Shown in pieces: positions 1-9,117 of a stretch of DNA of 64,000 nucleotides; the first letter of the stretch is position 1, and each line of letters starts with the position of its first letter. Made by a program: the position numbers and the translations under genes. Where the stretch lies: assembly GCF_026167545.1 (NCBI RefSeq), contig NZ_CP110678.1, positions 2,353,501 to 2,417,500 of the forward strand, in the 5' to 3' direction. Below the pieces are notes generated by a model, which worked only from the letters and a program-made list of their open reading frames with translations, was not told the DNA's origin and ran no database searches. The DNA comes from Sphingomonas sp. S1-29 (GTDB lineage: Bacteria; Pseudomonadota; Alphaproteobacteria; Sphingomonadales; Sphingomonadaceae).

Positions 1-18
1 TGTACAACGAAAGACCGC

Positions 19-597
19 ATGGCCGATATCGCCGCCCTGGCTGCCCTGATCGAACCCGAAGCGACCGCGCTCGGGCTGGCGCTGGTACGCGTCAAGATGT
101 TCGGCGGCACCTCGGACCCGACGCTGCAGGTGATGGCTGAGCGCCCCGACACCCGCCAGCTGACGATCGACGATTGCGCGGCGCTGTCGCGGCGGATCTC
201 GGACGTGCTCGACGCGCTCGAGGCGCAAGGGCGCGACCCGATCGTCGAGGCGTATCGACTGGAGGTATCGTCGCCGGGGATCGATCGCCCGCTGACCCGG
301 CTCGCCGATTTCGGCGACTGGGCGGGGCATGAGGCGCGGATCCACCTGGTCGAGCCGGTCGACAACCGCAAGCAGCTGACGGGCATCCTTGCGGGCATCG
401 ACGGCGACCAGATCACGATCGACGTCCGCAAGCACAAGGAAATGACGATCGGGTTCGCGCAGGTCGCCGAGGCGAAGCTGCTGCTGACCGACAAGTTGAT
501 CGCCGCCACCCAGCCCTTGTCGCTGGCGGGCGCAGACGAAATCATCGAAGCGCCGATCGAAGGCGTCGACGAAACCGAAGCAGAGGAACAGGACTGA
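19..597 (+). CDS. rimP: Ribosome maturation factor RimP
   Basis: RimP assists maturation of the 30S ribosomal subunit in the cytoplasm. The 192-aa product has the family length and carries the conserved LEVSSPGIDRPLTR segment at about residues 81-94 at the end of the N-terminal alpha/beta domain. The SH3-like C-terminal domain follows (HLVEPVDNRKQLTGIL, then the KHKEMTIGF segment), and the tail is acidic. The start at 19 follows a purine-rich GAAAGA. The stop overlaps the nusA start (TGATG), so the two genes are translationally coupled, as in the common rimP-nusA-infB operon. The promoter lies outside the window. Confidence 0.96.
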   Translation: MADIAALAALIEPEATALGLALVRVKMFGGTSDPTLQVMAERPDTRQLTIDDCAALSRRISDVLDALEAQGRDPIVEAYRLEVSSPGIDRPLTRLADFGDWAGHEARIHLVEPVDNRKQLTGILAGIDGDQITIDVRKHKEMTIGFAQVAEAKLLLTDKLIAATQPLSLAGADEIIEAPIEGVDETEAEEQD

Positions 598-2276
598 TGG
601 CCACCGCCGTTACCGCCAACCGCGCCGAGCTGATCGCGATCGCCGATTCGGTCGCCAAGGAAAAGTTGATCGACAAGGCGATCGTCATCGAGGCGATGGA
701 GGACGCGATCCAGCGCGCCGCCAAGAACCGCTATGGCGCCGAGAACGACATCCGCGCCAAGCTCGATCCGGTGACCGGTGACCTGCGCTTGTGGCGCGTC
801 GTCGAAGTGGTCGAGGCGGTCGACGATTTCTTCAAGCAGGTCGATGTCGCGCAGGCCGAGAAGCTGCAAAAGGGCGCGGTCGTCGGCGATTATATCGTCG
901 ATCCGCTGCCGCCGATCGAATTCGGGCGCATCCAGGCGCAGGCATCGAAGCAGATCATCTTCCAGAAGGTCCGCGACGCCGAGCGCGAGCGCCAGCATGA
1001 AGAATTCAAGGACCGCGTCGGCGAGATCATCACCGGCGTCGTCAAGCGCGTCGAGTTCGGCCATGTCGTGGTCGACCTGGGCCGCGCCGAGGGCGTCATC
1101 CGCCGCGACCAGCAGATCCCGCGCGAAGTGGTGCGCGTCAACGACCGGATCCGCAGCCTGATCTTCAGCGTTCGCCGCGAAAATCGCGGGCCGCAGATTT
1201 TCCTCAGCCGCGCGCATCCCGACTTCATGAAGAAGCTGTTCGCGCAGGAAGTGCCCGAAATCTATGACGGCATCATCGAGATCAAGGCGGCCGCGCGCGA
1301 CCCGGGCAGCCGCGCCAAGATCGGCGTGATCAGCCATGATTCGGGGATCGACCCGGTCGGCGCGTGCGTCGGCATGAAGGGCAGCCGCGTCCAGGCAGTC
1401 GTGCAGGAGATGCAGGGCGAGAAGATCGACATCATCCCCTGGTCGCCCGACATCGCGACCTTCGTCGTCAACGCGCTGCAGCCGGCGAATGTCGCGCGCG
1501 TCGTGATCGACGAGGAAGACGACCGCATCGAAGTGGTGGTGCCCGACGACCAGCTTTCGCTGGCGATCGGCCGTCGCGGCCAGAACGTCCGGCTGGCGAG
1601 CCAGCTGACGGGCAAGGCGATCGACATCCTCACCGAAGCCGATGCCAGCGAGAAGCGGCAGAAGGAATTCGTCGAGCGTTCGGCGATGTTCGAGAAGGAA
1701 CTCGACGTCGACGAGACGCTGGCGCAGCTGTTGGTCGCCGAAGGGTTCGGCGAGCTCGAGGAAGTCGCCTATGTCGAGATCGCCGAGCTGGCGACGATCG
1801 AGGGCTTCGACGAGGATCTGGCGGGCGAGCTGCAGAACCGCGCGCAGGAAGCGCTCGATCGCCGCGAGGAATCGAACCGCGAATTGCGGCGTTCGCTGGG
1901 GGTCGAGGACGACCTGACGACGATGCCGTATCTGACCGAGGCGATGCTGGTGACGCTGGGCAAGGCGGGGATCAAGACGCTCGACGATCTCGCCGATCTG
2001 GCGACCGACGAGCTGGTCGAGAAGAAGCGCGCCGAACCGCGCCGCCGCAACGACGACGCGCCCAAGCGTCCCGAGCCCAAGGGCGGCATCCTGGCCGATT
2101 ATTCGCTGAGCGACGAGCAGGGCAACGAGATCATCATGGCGGCGCGCGCGCACTGGTTCGAGGACGAGGCGCCTGCCGCGGCCGAGAGCGATGCGGGCGA
2201 AGCCGAGGTGGCCGAAGCCGACGCGCCCGCAACCAACGATGCCGGGGAGGACGCTGTTGCGGAATCCGAGCAATGA
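597..2276 (+). CDS. nusA: Transcription termination/antitermination factor NusA
   Basis: NusA binds RNA polymerase and nascent RNA and controls pausing, termination and antitermination. The 559-aa protein has the N-terminal RNAP-binding domain, an S1 domain at about residues 140-200 (GEIITGVVKRVEFGHVVVD), tandem KH domains at about 230-345 (the GACVGMKGSRVQAV and LAIGRRGQNVRLA loops), then C-terminal helix-hairpin-helix acidic repeats (EAMLVTLGKAGIKTLDDL). The extreme C-terminus is rich in Ala, Glu and Asp. It starts one base inside the rimP stop. Its last 20 bases overlap the proposed TTG start of ylxR. Confidence 0.97.
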   Translation: MATAVTANRAELIAIADSVAKEKLIDKAIVIEAMEDAIQRAAKNRYGAENDIRAKLDPVTGDLRLWRVVEVVEAVDDFFKQVDVAQAEKLQKGAVVGDYIVDPLPPIEFGRIQAQASKQIIFQKVRDAERERQHEEFKDRVGEIITGVVKRVEFGHVVVDLGRAEGVIRRDQQIPREVVRVNDRIRSLIFSVRRENRGPQIFLSRAHPDFMKKLFAQEVPEIYDGIIEIKAAARDPGSRAKIGVISHDSGIDPVGACVGMKGSRVQAVVQEMQGEKIDIIPWSPDIATFVVNALQPANVARVVIDEEDDRIEVVVPDDQLSLAIGRRGQNVRLASQLTGKAIDILTEADASEKRQKEFVERSAMFEKELDVDETLAQLLVAEGFGELEEVAYVEIAELATIEGFDEDLAGELQNRAQEALDRREESNRELRRSLGVEDDLTTMPYLTEAMLVTLGKAGIKTLDDLADLATDELVEKKRAEPRRRNDDAPKRPEPKGGILADYSLSDEQGNEIIMAARAHWFEDEAPAAAESDAGEAEVAEADAPATNDAGEDAVAESEQ

Positions 2277-3168
2277 TCGGGCGGACGCTAGTCTGACTGC
2301 TTCTTCTCCCCTCCCGCCTGCGGGACGGGTCGGGGGAGGGGCTGTCGCTAAGGACGCGTCCCTTGCGGACACGCCCTCCCCTAACCCAGCTTCGGGTCGG
2401 TCAGGCTCCCAGCCTGACCCGAACGATGCGGGGCATCGTTCACCCGAAACTCGCAAGCTGGAGGGGGAAAAGAATCCCCGCACCTGCGTGCTTTCGCGCG
2501 AGGAGGCGCCGCGCGAGGGGCTCGTGCGGTTGGTGCTCGGGCCGGATAACCAGGTGCACCCCGATGTGCGCGCCAAGGCCCCAGGCCGTGGCGGCTGGAT
2601 CGGGGTGACTCGCGTCGAACTCGAAGCCGCGCTTGCCAAGGGCAAGCTGCGCGGCGGGCTGGCGCGTGCGTTCAAGACCGGCGATTTCACGATCGCCCCC
2701 GATCTGCCGCAGCGGATCGAGGATCAGTTGCGGCGCAACGCGCTCGACCGGCTGGGGCTCGAATCCAAGGCGGGTTTCCTGATCGTCGGCGGCGACCGGA
2801 TCGGCGAAGCCGCCCGATCGGGCAAGCTGCGGGTACTATTGCACGCCGCCGATGCGAGCGAGGATGGCAGCCGCAAGCTGGCCCAGGCCTGGCGCGTGGG
2901 CAGTGACCGTGAAGGCAGCGATCTCAAGGGGATGACATTGCCGATCGACCGCACCATATTGTCGTTGGCGCTTGGCCGCGAAAATGTGGTACATGCCGCG
3001 GTGACCGATCCCAAGGCGGCCAAGCGGGTTAGCGAAGCGCTAACACGCTGGCTGCATTTTATCGGACCAGACCCCGCCCCCTTGCCTTGCGAAACCGGCT
3101 CGCAGGGCGCATCGGCTGCCTCGGCAGCCGATGCGCGCGGACCCGCCGGCACGAATGAAGGACCTTGA
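2257..3168 (+). CDS. ylxR: YlxR/DUF448 RNA-binding protein with L7Ae-like C-terminal domain
   Basis: This is the nusA-infB operon RNA-binding protein. The DUF448 (YlxR) domain begins at about residue 73 (RTCVLSREEAPREGLVRLVL, then GRGGWIG). An L7Ae-like domain follows (RRNALDRLGLESKAGFLIVG). The reading frame is open upstream to 2191 inside nusA, but I chose TTG at 2257: an excellent Shine-Dalgarno GGGAGG (2245-2250) lies six bases upstream and the resulting MRNPSNDR start looks natural. Residues of about 16-72 and the last ~30 residues are encoded by palindromic repeat sequence (about 2303-2470 and 3075-3140) that stays in frame. The true start remains unproven. The stop overlaps the infB start region. 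Confidence 0.88.
   Translation: MRNPSNDRADASLTASSPLPPAGRVGGGAVAKDASLADTPSPNPASGRSGSQPDPNDAGHRSPETRKLEGEKNPRTCVLSREEAPREGLVRLVLGPDNQVHPDVRAKAPGRGGWIGVTRVELEAALAKGKLRGGLARAFKTGDFTIAPDLPQRIEDQLRRNALDRLGLESKAGFLIVGGDRIGEAARSGKLRVLLHAADASEDGSRKLAQAWRVGSDREGSDLKGMTLPIDRTILSLALGRENVVHAAVTDPKAAKRVSEALTRWLHFIGPDPAPLPCETGSQGASAASAADARGPAGTNEGP
2303..2470. repeat. Palindromic repeat inside the ylxR 5' region
   Basis: GC-rich inverted repeats (CTCCCCTCCCGCCTGCGGGA near 2306, and CCTGACCCGAA pairing with upstream TTCGGGTCGGTCAGG) fill the region between the ylxR start and its DUF448 domain. They contain no stop in the ylxR frame and are therefore translated as a Pro/Gly/Ser-rich spacer. Confidence 0.6.
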
Positions 3169-3176
3169 GTAACCGG

Positions 3177-5987
3177 ATGAGCGACACGGACAACGAAAAG
3201 CCGAAATTGGGCGCGCGCGCGCCGCTGGGCCTCAAGCGCACGGTCGAGACCGGTCAGGTGAAGCAGAGCTTCAGCCATGGCCGCTCGAATACCGTGGTAG
3301 TCGAGGTGAAGCGCCGCCGCGTCATCGGCCGTCCGGGCGAGGAACAGCCCCAGCAGGCAGAAGTCGCGGCAACGCCGACGCCTGTCGCCGAGCCTGTGCG
3401 TCCGGCGCCTGCGCCCGCCGCGCCGCAGCGCCAGGCGCCGCCCAGCACCTTGCTGTCGCGCCAGGAGATGCAGGCCAAGCTGCTGCGCGAAGCCGACGAA
3501 GCCCGCATGGCTGCGCAGGAGGACGCACGTCGCCGCGACGAGCGGATCGCGCGCGAAGCTGCCGAAGCCGAGCGCCAGCGCGCCGAGGAAAAGCAGCGCG
3601 AAGCGGCAAAGCCCGCCGCTGCGCCAGCCGCGCCCGAGCCGGTGGCACCGCCGCCAGCACCGGTCGCCGCAGCACCTGTCGTTGCGCCAAAGCCCGAGCC
3701 GGTTGCCGCACCAGCGCCGGTAGCGGCTGCCGAACCTGCAAAGGCCGAGCCCGCGAAGGCCGAACCGGCAAAGGCCGAGGCGCCCGTCGCCGCCGCGCCA
3801 GCGCCGGTGGCAGCGCCGACGCCCGCACCTGTTCCGGCGCCTGCACCCGCGCCGATCGGTTTCGGGCTCGACCCGAGCCGTCCTGCGCCGCGTCGCTTTA
3901 CCCCGGTGCCGCGTCCCGAAATCCCGCGTCCGCAGCCCAAGCCCGAGCCGGTTGCCGCCGAACCCGAAGCCACGACGGTCACGGGCGATGCCGGTGCGCA
4001 GCGCGCCGGTGGCGCGCCGAGTGCCCCGGGTGCCAAGCGTCCCGACCAGCCCGCCGCGCGTCCTGCGCGCGGTCGCCAAGGGGACGATCGTCGCCAGTCG
4101 GGCAAGCTCACCGTCAACCGTGCGCTGTCCGACGACGGCGGCGCGCGTGCACGCTCGCTCGCCGCGCTCAAGCGAGCCCGCGAGAAGGAGCGCCGCGGAT
4201 CGGGCGGCCCGCGCGAGCCGCAGATCAAGCAGGTCCGCGATGTCAAAGTACCCGAGACGATCACGGTGCAGGAACTCGCCAACCGGATGGCCGAAAAGGG
4301 CGCCGATCTGGTGAAGTCGCTGTTCAAGATGGGCATGCCGGTAACGGTGACCCAGACGATCGACCAGGACACCGCCGAGCTGATGGTGACCGAATTCGGC
4401 CACAACATCGTCCGCGTGTCCGATAGCGACATCGACATCCAGCTCGACACGACCGACGATGCGGTCGAATCGCTGCTGCCGCGTCCGCCGGTGGTGACGA
4501 TCATGGGCCATGTCGATCACGGCAAGACGTCCTTGCTCGACGCGCTGCGCGGCACCGATGTCGTTGCCGGGGAAGCCGGTGGCATCACCCAGCATATCGG
4601 CGCGTATCAGGTGACGCAGAAGGACAAGTCGAAGATCACCTTCCTCGACACGCCGGGCCATGAAGCGTTCACCGAAATGCGCCAGCGCGGCGCCAATGTG
4701 ACCGACATCGTGATTCTGGTGGTCGCCGCCGACGACGGGCTGATGCCGCAGACGATCGAGGCGATCAGCCACACCAAGGCCGCCGGCGTGCCGATGATCG
4801 TGGCGATCAACAAGATCGACAAGCATGACGCCAATGCGCAGAAGGTGCGCGAGCGGCTGCTCGAGCACGACATCCAGGTCGAGGAAATGGGCGGCGAGAC
4901 GCAGGACGTCGAAGTGTCGGCGCTCAAGAAGCTCGGGCTCGACGATTTGATCGAGAAGATTCAGCTGCAGGCCGAATTGCTCGAACTGCGCGCCAACCCC
5001 GATCGTGCCGCCGAAGGCACGGTGATCGAGGCCAAGCTCGACAAGGGCCGCGGCCCGGTCGCGACGGTGCTGGTCAGCCGCGGTACGCTTCGCGTCGGCG
5101 ACATCTTCGTGTGCGGTGCCGAAAGCGGCAAGGTGCGCGCGCTGATCGACGACAAGGGGCGCCAAGTGAAGGAAGCCGGCCCGTCGGTGCCGGTGGAGGT
5201 GCTGGGGCTTTCGGGCGTGCCGATGGCGGGCGATCCGCTGCAGGTGGTCGAGACCGAGGCACGGGCGCGCGAAGTCGCCGCGTATCGCGCCAGCGTCATC
5301 CAGAACAAACGCACGACGACGGCACCGGCCAGCCTCGAGACGATGTTCTCGGCGCTCAAGGAAAAGCAGGCGATCGAATATCCGCTGGTGGTCAAGGCCG
5401 ACACGCAAGGGTCGGTCGAGGCGATCGTGGCGTCGATCAACAAGATCTCGACCGCAGACATCCGTGCGCGGGTGCTGCATTCGGGGGTTGGCGGCATCAC
5501 CGAGAGCGACGTGACGCTGGCGGCAGCATCGGGGGCGCCGATCATCGGCTTCAACGTGCGACCCAACGCCAAGGCGCGCGAGATCGCCGAGCGGAGCAAG
5601 GTGGCGTTCAAATATTACGACGTCATCTACGACCTGACCGACGAGATCCGCGCCGGCATGGCGGGCGAGCTTGGCCCCGAGGCGTTCGAAACGGTGGTCG
5701 GCCGTGCGGAAATCCGCGACGTCTTTTCGGCGGGCAAGCACGGCAAGGCGGCGGGTCTGCTCGTCACCGAAGGCGTTATCCGCAAGGCGCTCAAGGCCCG
5801 CATCACCCGCGACGACGTCATCATCTATCAGGGCGAGATCGCATCGCTGCGGCGGTTCAAGGACGATGTGGCTGAAGTGCGTGCCGGGCTGGAGTGCGGT
5901 GTCACGTTCACGCAGAACTTCGTCGACATCAAGGCGGGCGATTATCTCGAGACCTTCGAAGTCGAGATGCGCGAACGCACGCTGTAA
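3177..5987 (+). CDS. infB: Translation initiation factor IF-2
   Basis: IF-2 is the GTPase that delivers initiator fMet-tRNA to the 30S subunit. The N-terminus has the alphaproteobacterial IF2-associated segment ([20 protein letters not shown]). A long Ala/Pro/Glu region follows with tandem AKAEP units. The G domain starts at about residue 440 (G1 [15 protein letters not shown]3 DTPGHEAF, G4 NKID), then domains II to IV. ATG at 3177 (MSDTDNEK) gives 936 aa. A TTG at 3165 in the same frame would add four residues, but its GAAGGA is only two bases away. It lies in the nusA-ylxR-infB operon. Confidence 0.96.
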   Translation: MSDTDNEKPKLGARAPLGLKRTVETGQVKQSFSHGRSNTVVVEVKRRRVIGRPGEEQPQQAEVAATPTPVAEPVRPAPAPAAPQRQAPPSTLLSRQEMQAKLLREADEARMAAQEDARRRDERIAREAAEAERQRAEEKQREAAKPAAAPAAPEPVAPPPAPVAAAPVVAPKPEPVAAPAPVAAAEPAKAEPAKAEPAKAEAPVAAAPAPVAAPTPAPVPAPAPAPIGFGLDPSRPAPRRFTPVPRPEIPRPQPKPEPVAAEPEATTVTGDAGAQRAGGAPSAPGAKRPDQPAARPARGRQGDDRRQSGKLTVNRALSDDGGARARSLAALKRAREKERRGSGGPREPQIKQVRDVKVPETITVQELANRMAEKGADLVKSLFKMGMPVTVTQTIDQDTAELMVTEFGHNIVRVSDSDIDIQLDTTDDAVESLLPRPPVVTIMGHVDHGKTSLLDALRGTDVVAGEAGGITQHIGAYQVTQKDKSKITFLDTPGHEAFTEMRQRGANVTDIVILVVAADDGLMPQTIEAISHTKAAGVPMIVAINKIDKHDANAQKVRERLLEHDIQVEEMGGETQDVEVSALKKLGLDDLIEKIQLQAELLELRANPDRAAEGTVIEAKLDKGRGPVATVLVSRGTLRVGDIFVCGAESGKVRALIDDKGRQVKEAGPSVPVEVLGLSGVPMAGDPLQVVETEARAREVAAYRASVIQNKRTTTAPASLETMFSALKEKQAIEYPLVVKADTQGSVEAIVASINKISTADIRARVLHSGVGGITESDVTLAAASGAPIIGFNVRPNAKAREIAERSKVAFKYYDVIYDLTDEIRAGMAGELGPEAFETVVGRAEIRDVFSAGKHGKAAGLLVTEGVIRKALKARITRDDVIIYQGEIASLRRFKDDVAEVRAGLECGVTFTQNFVDIKAGDYLETFEVEMRERTL

Positions 5988-5994
5988 TATGCAT

Positions 5995-6118
5995 GGCCCT
6001 CTCCCCGCCGGGGAGAGGGCAGCCGAGTGAAGCGAAGGCGGGAGAGGGGCAGTAACGGGCAGTGGCAATATGCACTGCCCCTCTCCCCGGCCCTCTCCCC
6101 TGAGGGGAGAGGGAGAAG
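5995..6118. repeat. Intergenic palindromic repeat between infB and rbfA
   Basis: Two inverted arms of the CCCTCTCCCCGCCGGGGAGA type are present, at about 5997-6022 and 6079-6117. The same family occurs at 14321-14464 and 38815-38853. The last arm (GGGGAGAGGGAGA) supplies the Shine-Dalgarno of rbfA. Confidence 0.8.
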
Positions 6119-6121
6119 CAC

Positions 6122-6541
6122 TTGTCCAACGAAACCAGTGAAACCCGCAGCGTCCGGCTGCTTCGCGTCGGCGAGCAGGTGCGGCATATCCTGTCGGACA
6201 TCTTGATGCGCGGCGACGTGCATGACGAGACGCTCGCCAAACATATGGTGTCGGTCACTGAAGTGCGGATGTCGCCCGACATGCGGCATGCGACGGTGTT
6301 CGTGAAGCCGCTGCTGGGCAAGGACGAGGAAGCGGTGCTCAAGGCGCTGCGGACCAATACCGCGTTCTTCCAGCGCGAAGTGGCCAATCGCACCCGGCTG
6401 AAATACGCGGCCAAGATCAAGTTCATCTCGGATGAGAGCTTCGACGAGGGCAGCCGGATCGACACGTTGCTGCGCGCGCCCAATGTCGCGCGCGACCTGG
6501 GCGACGCCGGCGAGGACGGCGATCCGGGTCCGGCGAGCTGA
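6122..6541 (+). CDS. rbfA: 30S ribosome-binding factor RbfA
   Basis: RbfA is a KH-fold cold-shock protein that binds the free 30S subunit and assists 16S rRNA 5' end maturation. The 139-aa product shows the family signatures: [18 protein letters not shown] near the N-terminus, [17 protein letters not shown] in the KH core, then [20 protein letters not shown]. The start is TTG at 6122, preceded by GGGAGA at 6111-6116. That Shine-Dalgarno lies within a dispersed palindromic repeat, so the repeat appears to have been recruited as the ribosome-binding site. It follows infB, as in most proteobacteria. Confidence 0.95.
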   Translation: MSNETSETRSVRLLRVGEQVRHILSDILMRGDVHDETLAKHMVSVTEVRMSPDMRHATVFVKPLLGKDEEAVLKALRTNTAFFQREVANRTRLKYAAKIKFISDESFDEGSRIDTLLRAPNVARDLGDAGEDGDPGPAS

Positions 6542-6566
6542 TCGCCGCGATCTGCTGATAGCCTGA

Positions 6567-7136
6567 ATGGCCAAGCTCTATTTCTATTATGCCAGCATGA
6601 ATGCGGGTAAATCGACCACGCTGTTGCAGGCCGATTTCAATTATCGCGAGCGCGGGCTTTCGACGATGTTGTTTACCGCGGCGATTGATGACCGGGTGGG
6701 CGAGGGGCGGATCGCGTCGCGGATCGGGCTGTCAGCGGTGGCGACGCCGTTTGATGCGGCGACCGATTTGTTCGGCTGTGTCGGCGCGCGCGGGGCGGTC
6801 GATTGCGTGCTGGTCGACGAGGCGCAGTTCCTGACGCCCGCGCAGGTCGATCAACTGGCGCGGCTCGCCGACGATGCCGGGGTGCCGGTGCTTGCCTATG
6901 GATTGCGGACCGACTTTCAGGGCGAGCTGTTTCCCGGATCGGCGCGGTTGCTGGCGATCGCCGATGCGTTGATCGAGCTGAAGTCGGTGTGCGCGTGCGG
7001 GCGCAAGGCGACGATGAACCTGCGGATCGATGGTGAGGGCAAGGCGGTGCGCGAGGGGCGGCAGACCGAAATCGGCGGGAATGATCGCTATGTCGCGCTG
7101 TGCCGCCGGCATTTTTGCGAGGCGATGGCAGGATAG
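6567..7136 (+). CDS. tdk: Thymidine kinase
   Basis: Thymidine kinase phosphorylates thymidine to dTMP in the salvage pathway. The 189-aa cytoplasmic enzyme has the type II TK features: P-loop ASMNAGKSTTLL at residues 9-20, the VLVDEAQFLTP Walker B/base region near residue 84, and a zinc-binding lasso with CACGRKATMN and a C-terminal CRRHF. It starts 25 bases after rbfA on the same strand, so it is probably co-transcribed, although it is not part of the usual infB operon set. Confidence 0.94.
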   Translation: MAKLYFYYASMNAGKSTTLLQADFNYRERGLSTMLFTAAIDDRVGEGRIASRIGLSAVATPFDAATDLFGCVGARGAVDCVLVDEAQFLTPAQVDQLARLADDAGVPVLAYGLRTDFQGELFPGSARLLAIADALIELKSVCACGRKATMNLRIDGEGKAVREGRQTEIGGNDRYVALCRRHFCEAMAG

Positions 7137-7150
7137 GCTGCCGACTATTC

Positions 7151-7227
7151 CCGTTCGTTTCGAGCGAAGTCGAGAAACCGGTCTTGGCGCTACTTGTCGG
7201 TTTCTCGACTTCGCTCGAAACGAACGG
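7151..7227. repeat. Full-length palindromic repeat, family A
   Basis: Two near-perfect inverted arms of about 29 bases (CGTTCGTTTCGAGCGAAGTC... and its complement containing GTTTCTCGACTTCGCTCGAA) flank a loop of about 20 bases. Full copies also lie at 13245-13322, 16790-16865 and 45510-45588; half copies at 13112, 25023, 28093 and 28142. It sits between convergent tdk and the next minus-strand gene and could act as a terminator. Confidence 0.88.
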
Positions 7228-7231
7228 TGGG

Positions 7232-7567
7232 TTAGCGCTTGCCGCCGCCCAGCCGTTTGGCGCCTGCCAAGCCGCGGAGCGCTTCGGTGCGGACCGCCAG
7301 CTCCTGCGCTTCGGAGCGCGACAGGCCGTCCTGATCGAAGCGATCCCCGAGTGCGCCGATGATCCGCACGTCGCGCCGGAGCGATCGCGCTTCGCGGCGG
7401 TCTAGCTGTCCCGACCGGCGGCCGTCGCGGATCGATTCGGTGATATCGCGGGTGCCGTCGGCGGGGCGGATCGCGATCGGGGGACTCGGCAGGTCGAAGG
7501 CGGTGCGACCGCCGTCCCAGATCTGGCTACCCGCCGCCAATGCCAGCCATGTCGCTACCCACGCCAT
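7232..7567 (-). CDS. Small exported hypothetical protein with charged helical repeat
   Basis: The 111-aa product begins with a hydrophobic segment that looks like a signal peptide (MAWVATWLALAAGSQ). The mature part is rich in Arg and Asp, with helical text such as IRDGRRSGQLDRREARSLRR and DGLSRSEAQELAVRTEALRG. I recall similar small exported proteins in sphingomonads, but no function is known to me. It is convergent with tdk and divergent from truB. Codon pattern and a sensible signal peptide support a real gene; the exact start could differ by a few residues. Confidence 0.72.
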   Translation of the reverse strand: MAWVATWLALAAGSQIWDGGRTAFDLPSPPIAIRPADGTRDITESIRDGRRSGQLDRREARSLRRDVRIIGALGDRFDQDGLSRSEAQELAVRTEALRGLAGAKRLGGGKR

Positions 7568-7665
7568 ATCGCCCTCGCTGCATGTCGGCGCGATGCTCGC
7601 GCGGCGCGGCTTTCGGAAGGCTGAACGGGCTGGGGTTTGAGCCCGGCAGCGGCTAAGCCGCGGCG

Positions 7666-8655
7666 ATGCATGGCTGGATCATTCTCGACAAACCTTTGGG
7701 GCTCGGATCGACGCAGGGGGTGAGCGCGGTCAAGCGCGCGCTTCGCGCCGGGGGCTATGCCAAGGCCAAGGTCGGGCATGGCGGCACGCTCGACCCGCTG
7801 GCGACCGGCGTGCTGCCGATCGCGGTGGGCGAGGCGACGAAGCTGGCCGGGCGGATGCTCGACGCAAGCAAGGAGTATGTATTCACGATTCGCTTCGGGG
7901 TGCAGACGGATACGCTCGACCTCGAGGGCAAGGAGATCGCCTCGAGCGACGTGCGGCCGACGATGGCGGCGCTCGAGGCGGTGCTGGCGCGCTTCACCGG
8001 GCCGATCGAGCAGGTGCCGCCGGCCTATTCGGCGCTGAAGGTGGGGGGTGAGCGCGCTTACGACCTGGCGCGGGCGGGCGAGGAGCTGGTGCTGGCGACG
8101 CGATCGGTGACGGTGCACAGTCTTTGTTCCTCCCCCGCCAGGGGGAGGTGGCGCGCCGAAGGCGTGACGGAGGGGGAGGATACTCTGACCTGTGCGTTTC
8201 CGCCCCCTCCGTCTGCCTTCGGCAGCCACCTCCCCCTGGCGGGGGAGGAGATTTCTGAGGTTACGCTTGCCGCGCATGTTTCGAAGGGAACCTATATCCG
8301 CAGCCTGGCGCGCGACATCGCGCGGGCGCTGGGCACCGTCGGGCATGTGACGATGCTGCGGCGGACGCGGGCGGGGCCGTTCGGGCTCGATACGGCGATT
8401 TCGCTGGACAAATTGGACGAAATGGCCAATGGACGCGCGCTTGAAGACATCATCCTGCCATTGAGGGCGGGGCTGGACGACATCCCGGCTCTACCCCTCT
8501 CCCCCGATCAGGCAGGTGCGCTCCGACAGGGGCGGGTGATGGTCGGGATTGTCGTAGACGATGGCCAATATTTTGCGATGCTGGACGATGTGCCGGTAGC
8601 GCTGGTGGAGGTTTCGGGCCGAGAGGCTCGTGTCGTTCGCGGCTTCAACCTCTAA
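7666..8655 (+). CDS. truB: tRNA pseudouridine(55) synthase TruB with in-frame repeat insertion
   Basis: TruB makes pseudouridine 55 in the T-loop of tRNAs. The catalytic motif [20 protein letters not shown] is at about residues 38-57 with the nucleophilic Asp. Other conserved segments are [21 protein letters not shown] and [15 protein letters not shown]. Between the strand ending SVTVHSL and the strand [13 protein letters not shown], about 40 residues (about 155-195) are encoded by a palindromic repeat at 8128-8249, which inserts a Pro/Gly/Arg-rich loop without breaking the frame. This explains the 329-aa length. It precedes rpsO by 14 bases, as in the usual truB-rpsO-pnp order. Confidence 0.95.
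   Translation: MHGWIILDKPLGLGSTQGVSAVKRALRAGGYAKAKVGHGGTLDPLATGVLPIAVGEATKLAGRMLDASKEYVFTIRFGVQTDTLDLEGKEIASSDVRPTMAALEAVLARFTGPIEQVPPAYSALKVGGERAYDLARAGEELVLATRSVTVHSLCSSPARGRWRAEGVTEGEDTLTCAFPPPPSAFGSHLPLAGEEISEVTLAAHVSKGTYIRSLARDIARALGTVGHVTMLRRTRAGPFGLDTAISLDKLDEMANGRALEDIILPLRAGLDDIPALPLSPDQAGALRQGRVMVGIVVDDGQYFAMLDDVPVALVEVSGREARVVRGFNL
8128..8249. repeat. Palindromic repeat inserted in frame in truB, family B
   Basis: The left arm CCTCCCCCGCCAGGGGGAGG and the right arm CCTCCCCCTGGCGGGGGAGG flank a centre with CCGAAGGCGTGACGGAGGGG and CCCCCTCCGTCTGCCTTCGG, so the unit is a double hairpin. The same family forms the tandem arrays at 19250-19740 and 56224-56863. Confidence 0.85.
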
Positions 8656-8669
8656 TCGAAAGGATGACG

Positions 8670-8939
8670 ATGTCGATCACGCCCGAGCGCAAGGATGCGC
8701 TCATCAAGGAACATGGCCGCGCCAGCGGCGACACCGGCAGCCCCGAGGTCCAGGTCGCAATCTTGACCGACCGGATCGTCACGCTGACCGACCATTTCAA
8801 GACGCACGCCAAGGACAATCATTCGCGCCGCGGGCTGCTGATGATGGTCAACAAGCGCCGCACCTTGCTCGACTATCTCAAGAAGAAGGATGTCGAGCGG
8901 TATCAGTCGCTGATCGGCAAGCTGGGTCTTCGCAAATAA
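8670..8939 (+). CDS. rpsO: 30S ribosomal protein S15
   Basis: S15 is a primary 16S rRNA-binding protein of the 30S platform. The product is 89 aa, exactly the usual size, with the signatures [38 protein letters not shown] and [20 protein letters not shown] at 8670 is preferred over the ATG at 8664 because AAAGGA is then correctly spaced and the length matches the family. A terminator follows. Confidence 0.97.
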   Translation: MSITPERKDALIKEHGRASGDTGSPEVQVAILTDRIVTLTDHFKTHAKDNHSRRGLLMMVNKRRTLLDYLKKKDVERYQSLIGKLGLRK

Positions 8940-8944
8940 TCTCA

Positions 8945-8970
8945 ACGGCCTCCCTAGCGGGGGCCGTTTT
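8945..8970 (+). terminator. Rho-independent terminator after rpsO
   Basis: A stem ACGGCC/GGCCGT (8945-8950 with 8962-8967), extended inward by CTCC/GGGG pairs, is followed by TTTT. It lies just after the rpsO stop and before the separately spaced pnp gene. Confidence 0.75.
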
Positions 8971-9117
8971 GCTATCGGGGCCGGAGCAATTCGGTTTTGG
9001 CCCTGGGTTCCATCGCTCTAAAGCCCCGTTTCACGGGCGGCGGTGGAGACAAGTCGGGCCACCATCGGCCCGCATACAGGCCCCGGCGGCATCGGGCTGC
9101 CGGATGAAGGAAAATCA

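Noticed and set aside
2724..6068. 1114-residue minus-strand open frame antisense to infB
   Set aside because: It mirrors the high-GC infB and ylxR coding frames, is full of His/Arg/Asp-rich text and has no family pattern; infB is certain on the plus strand.
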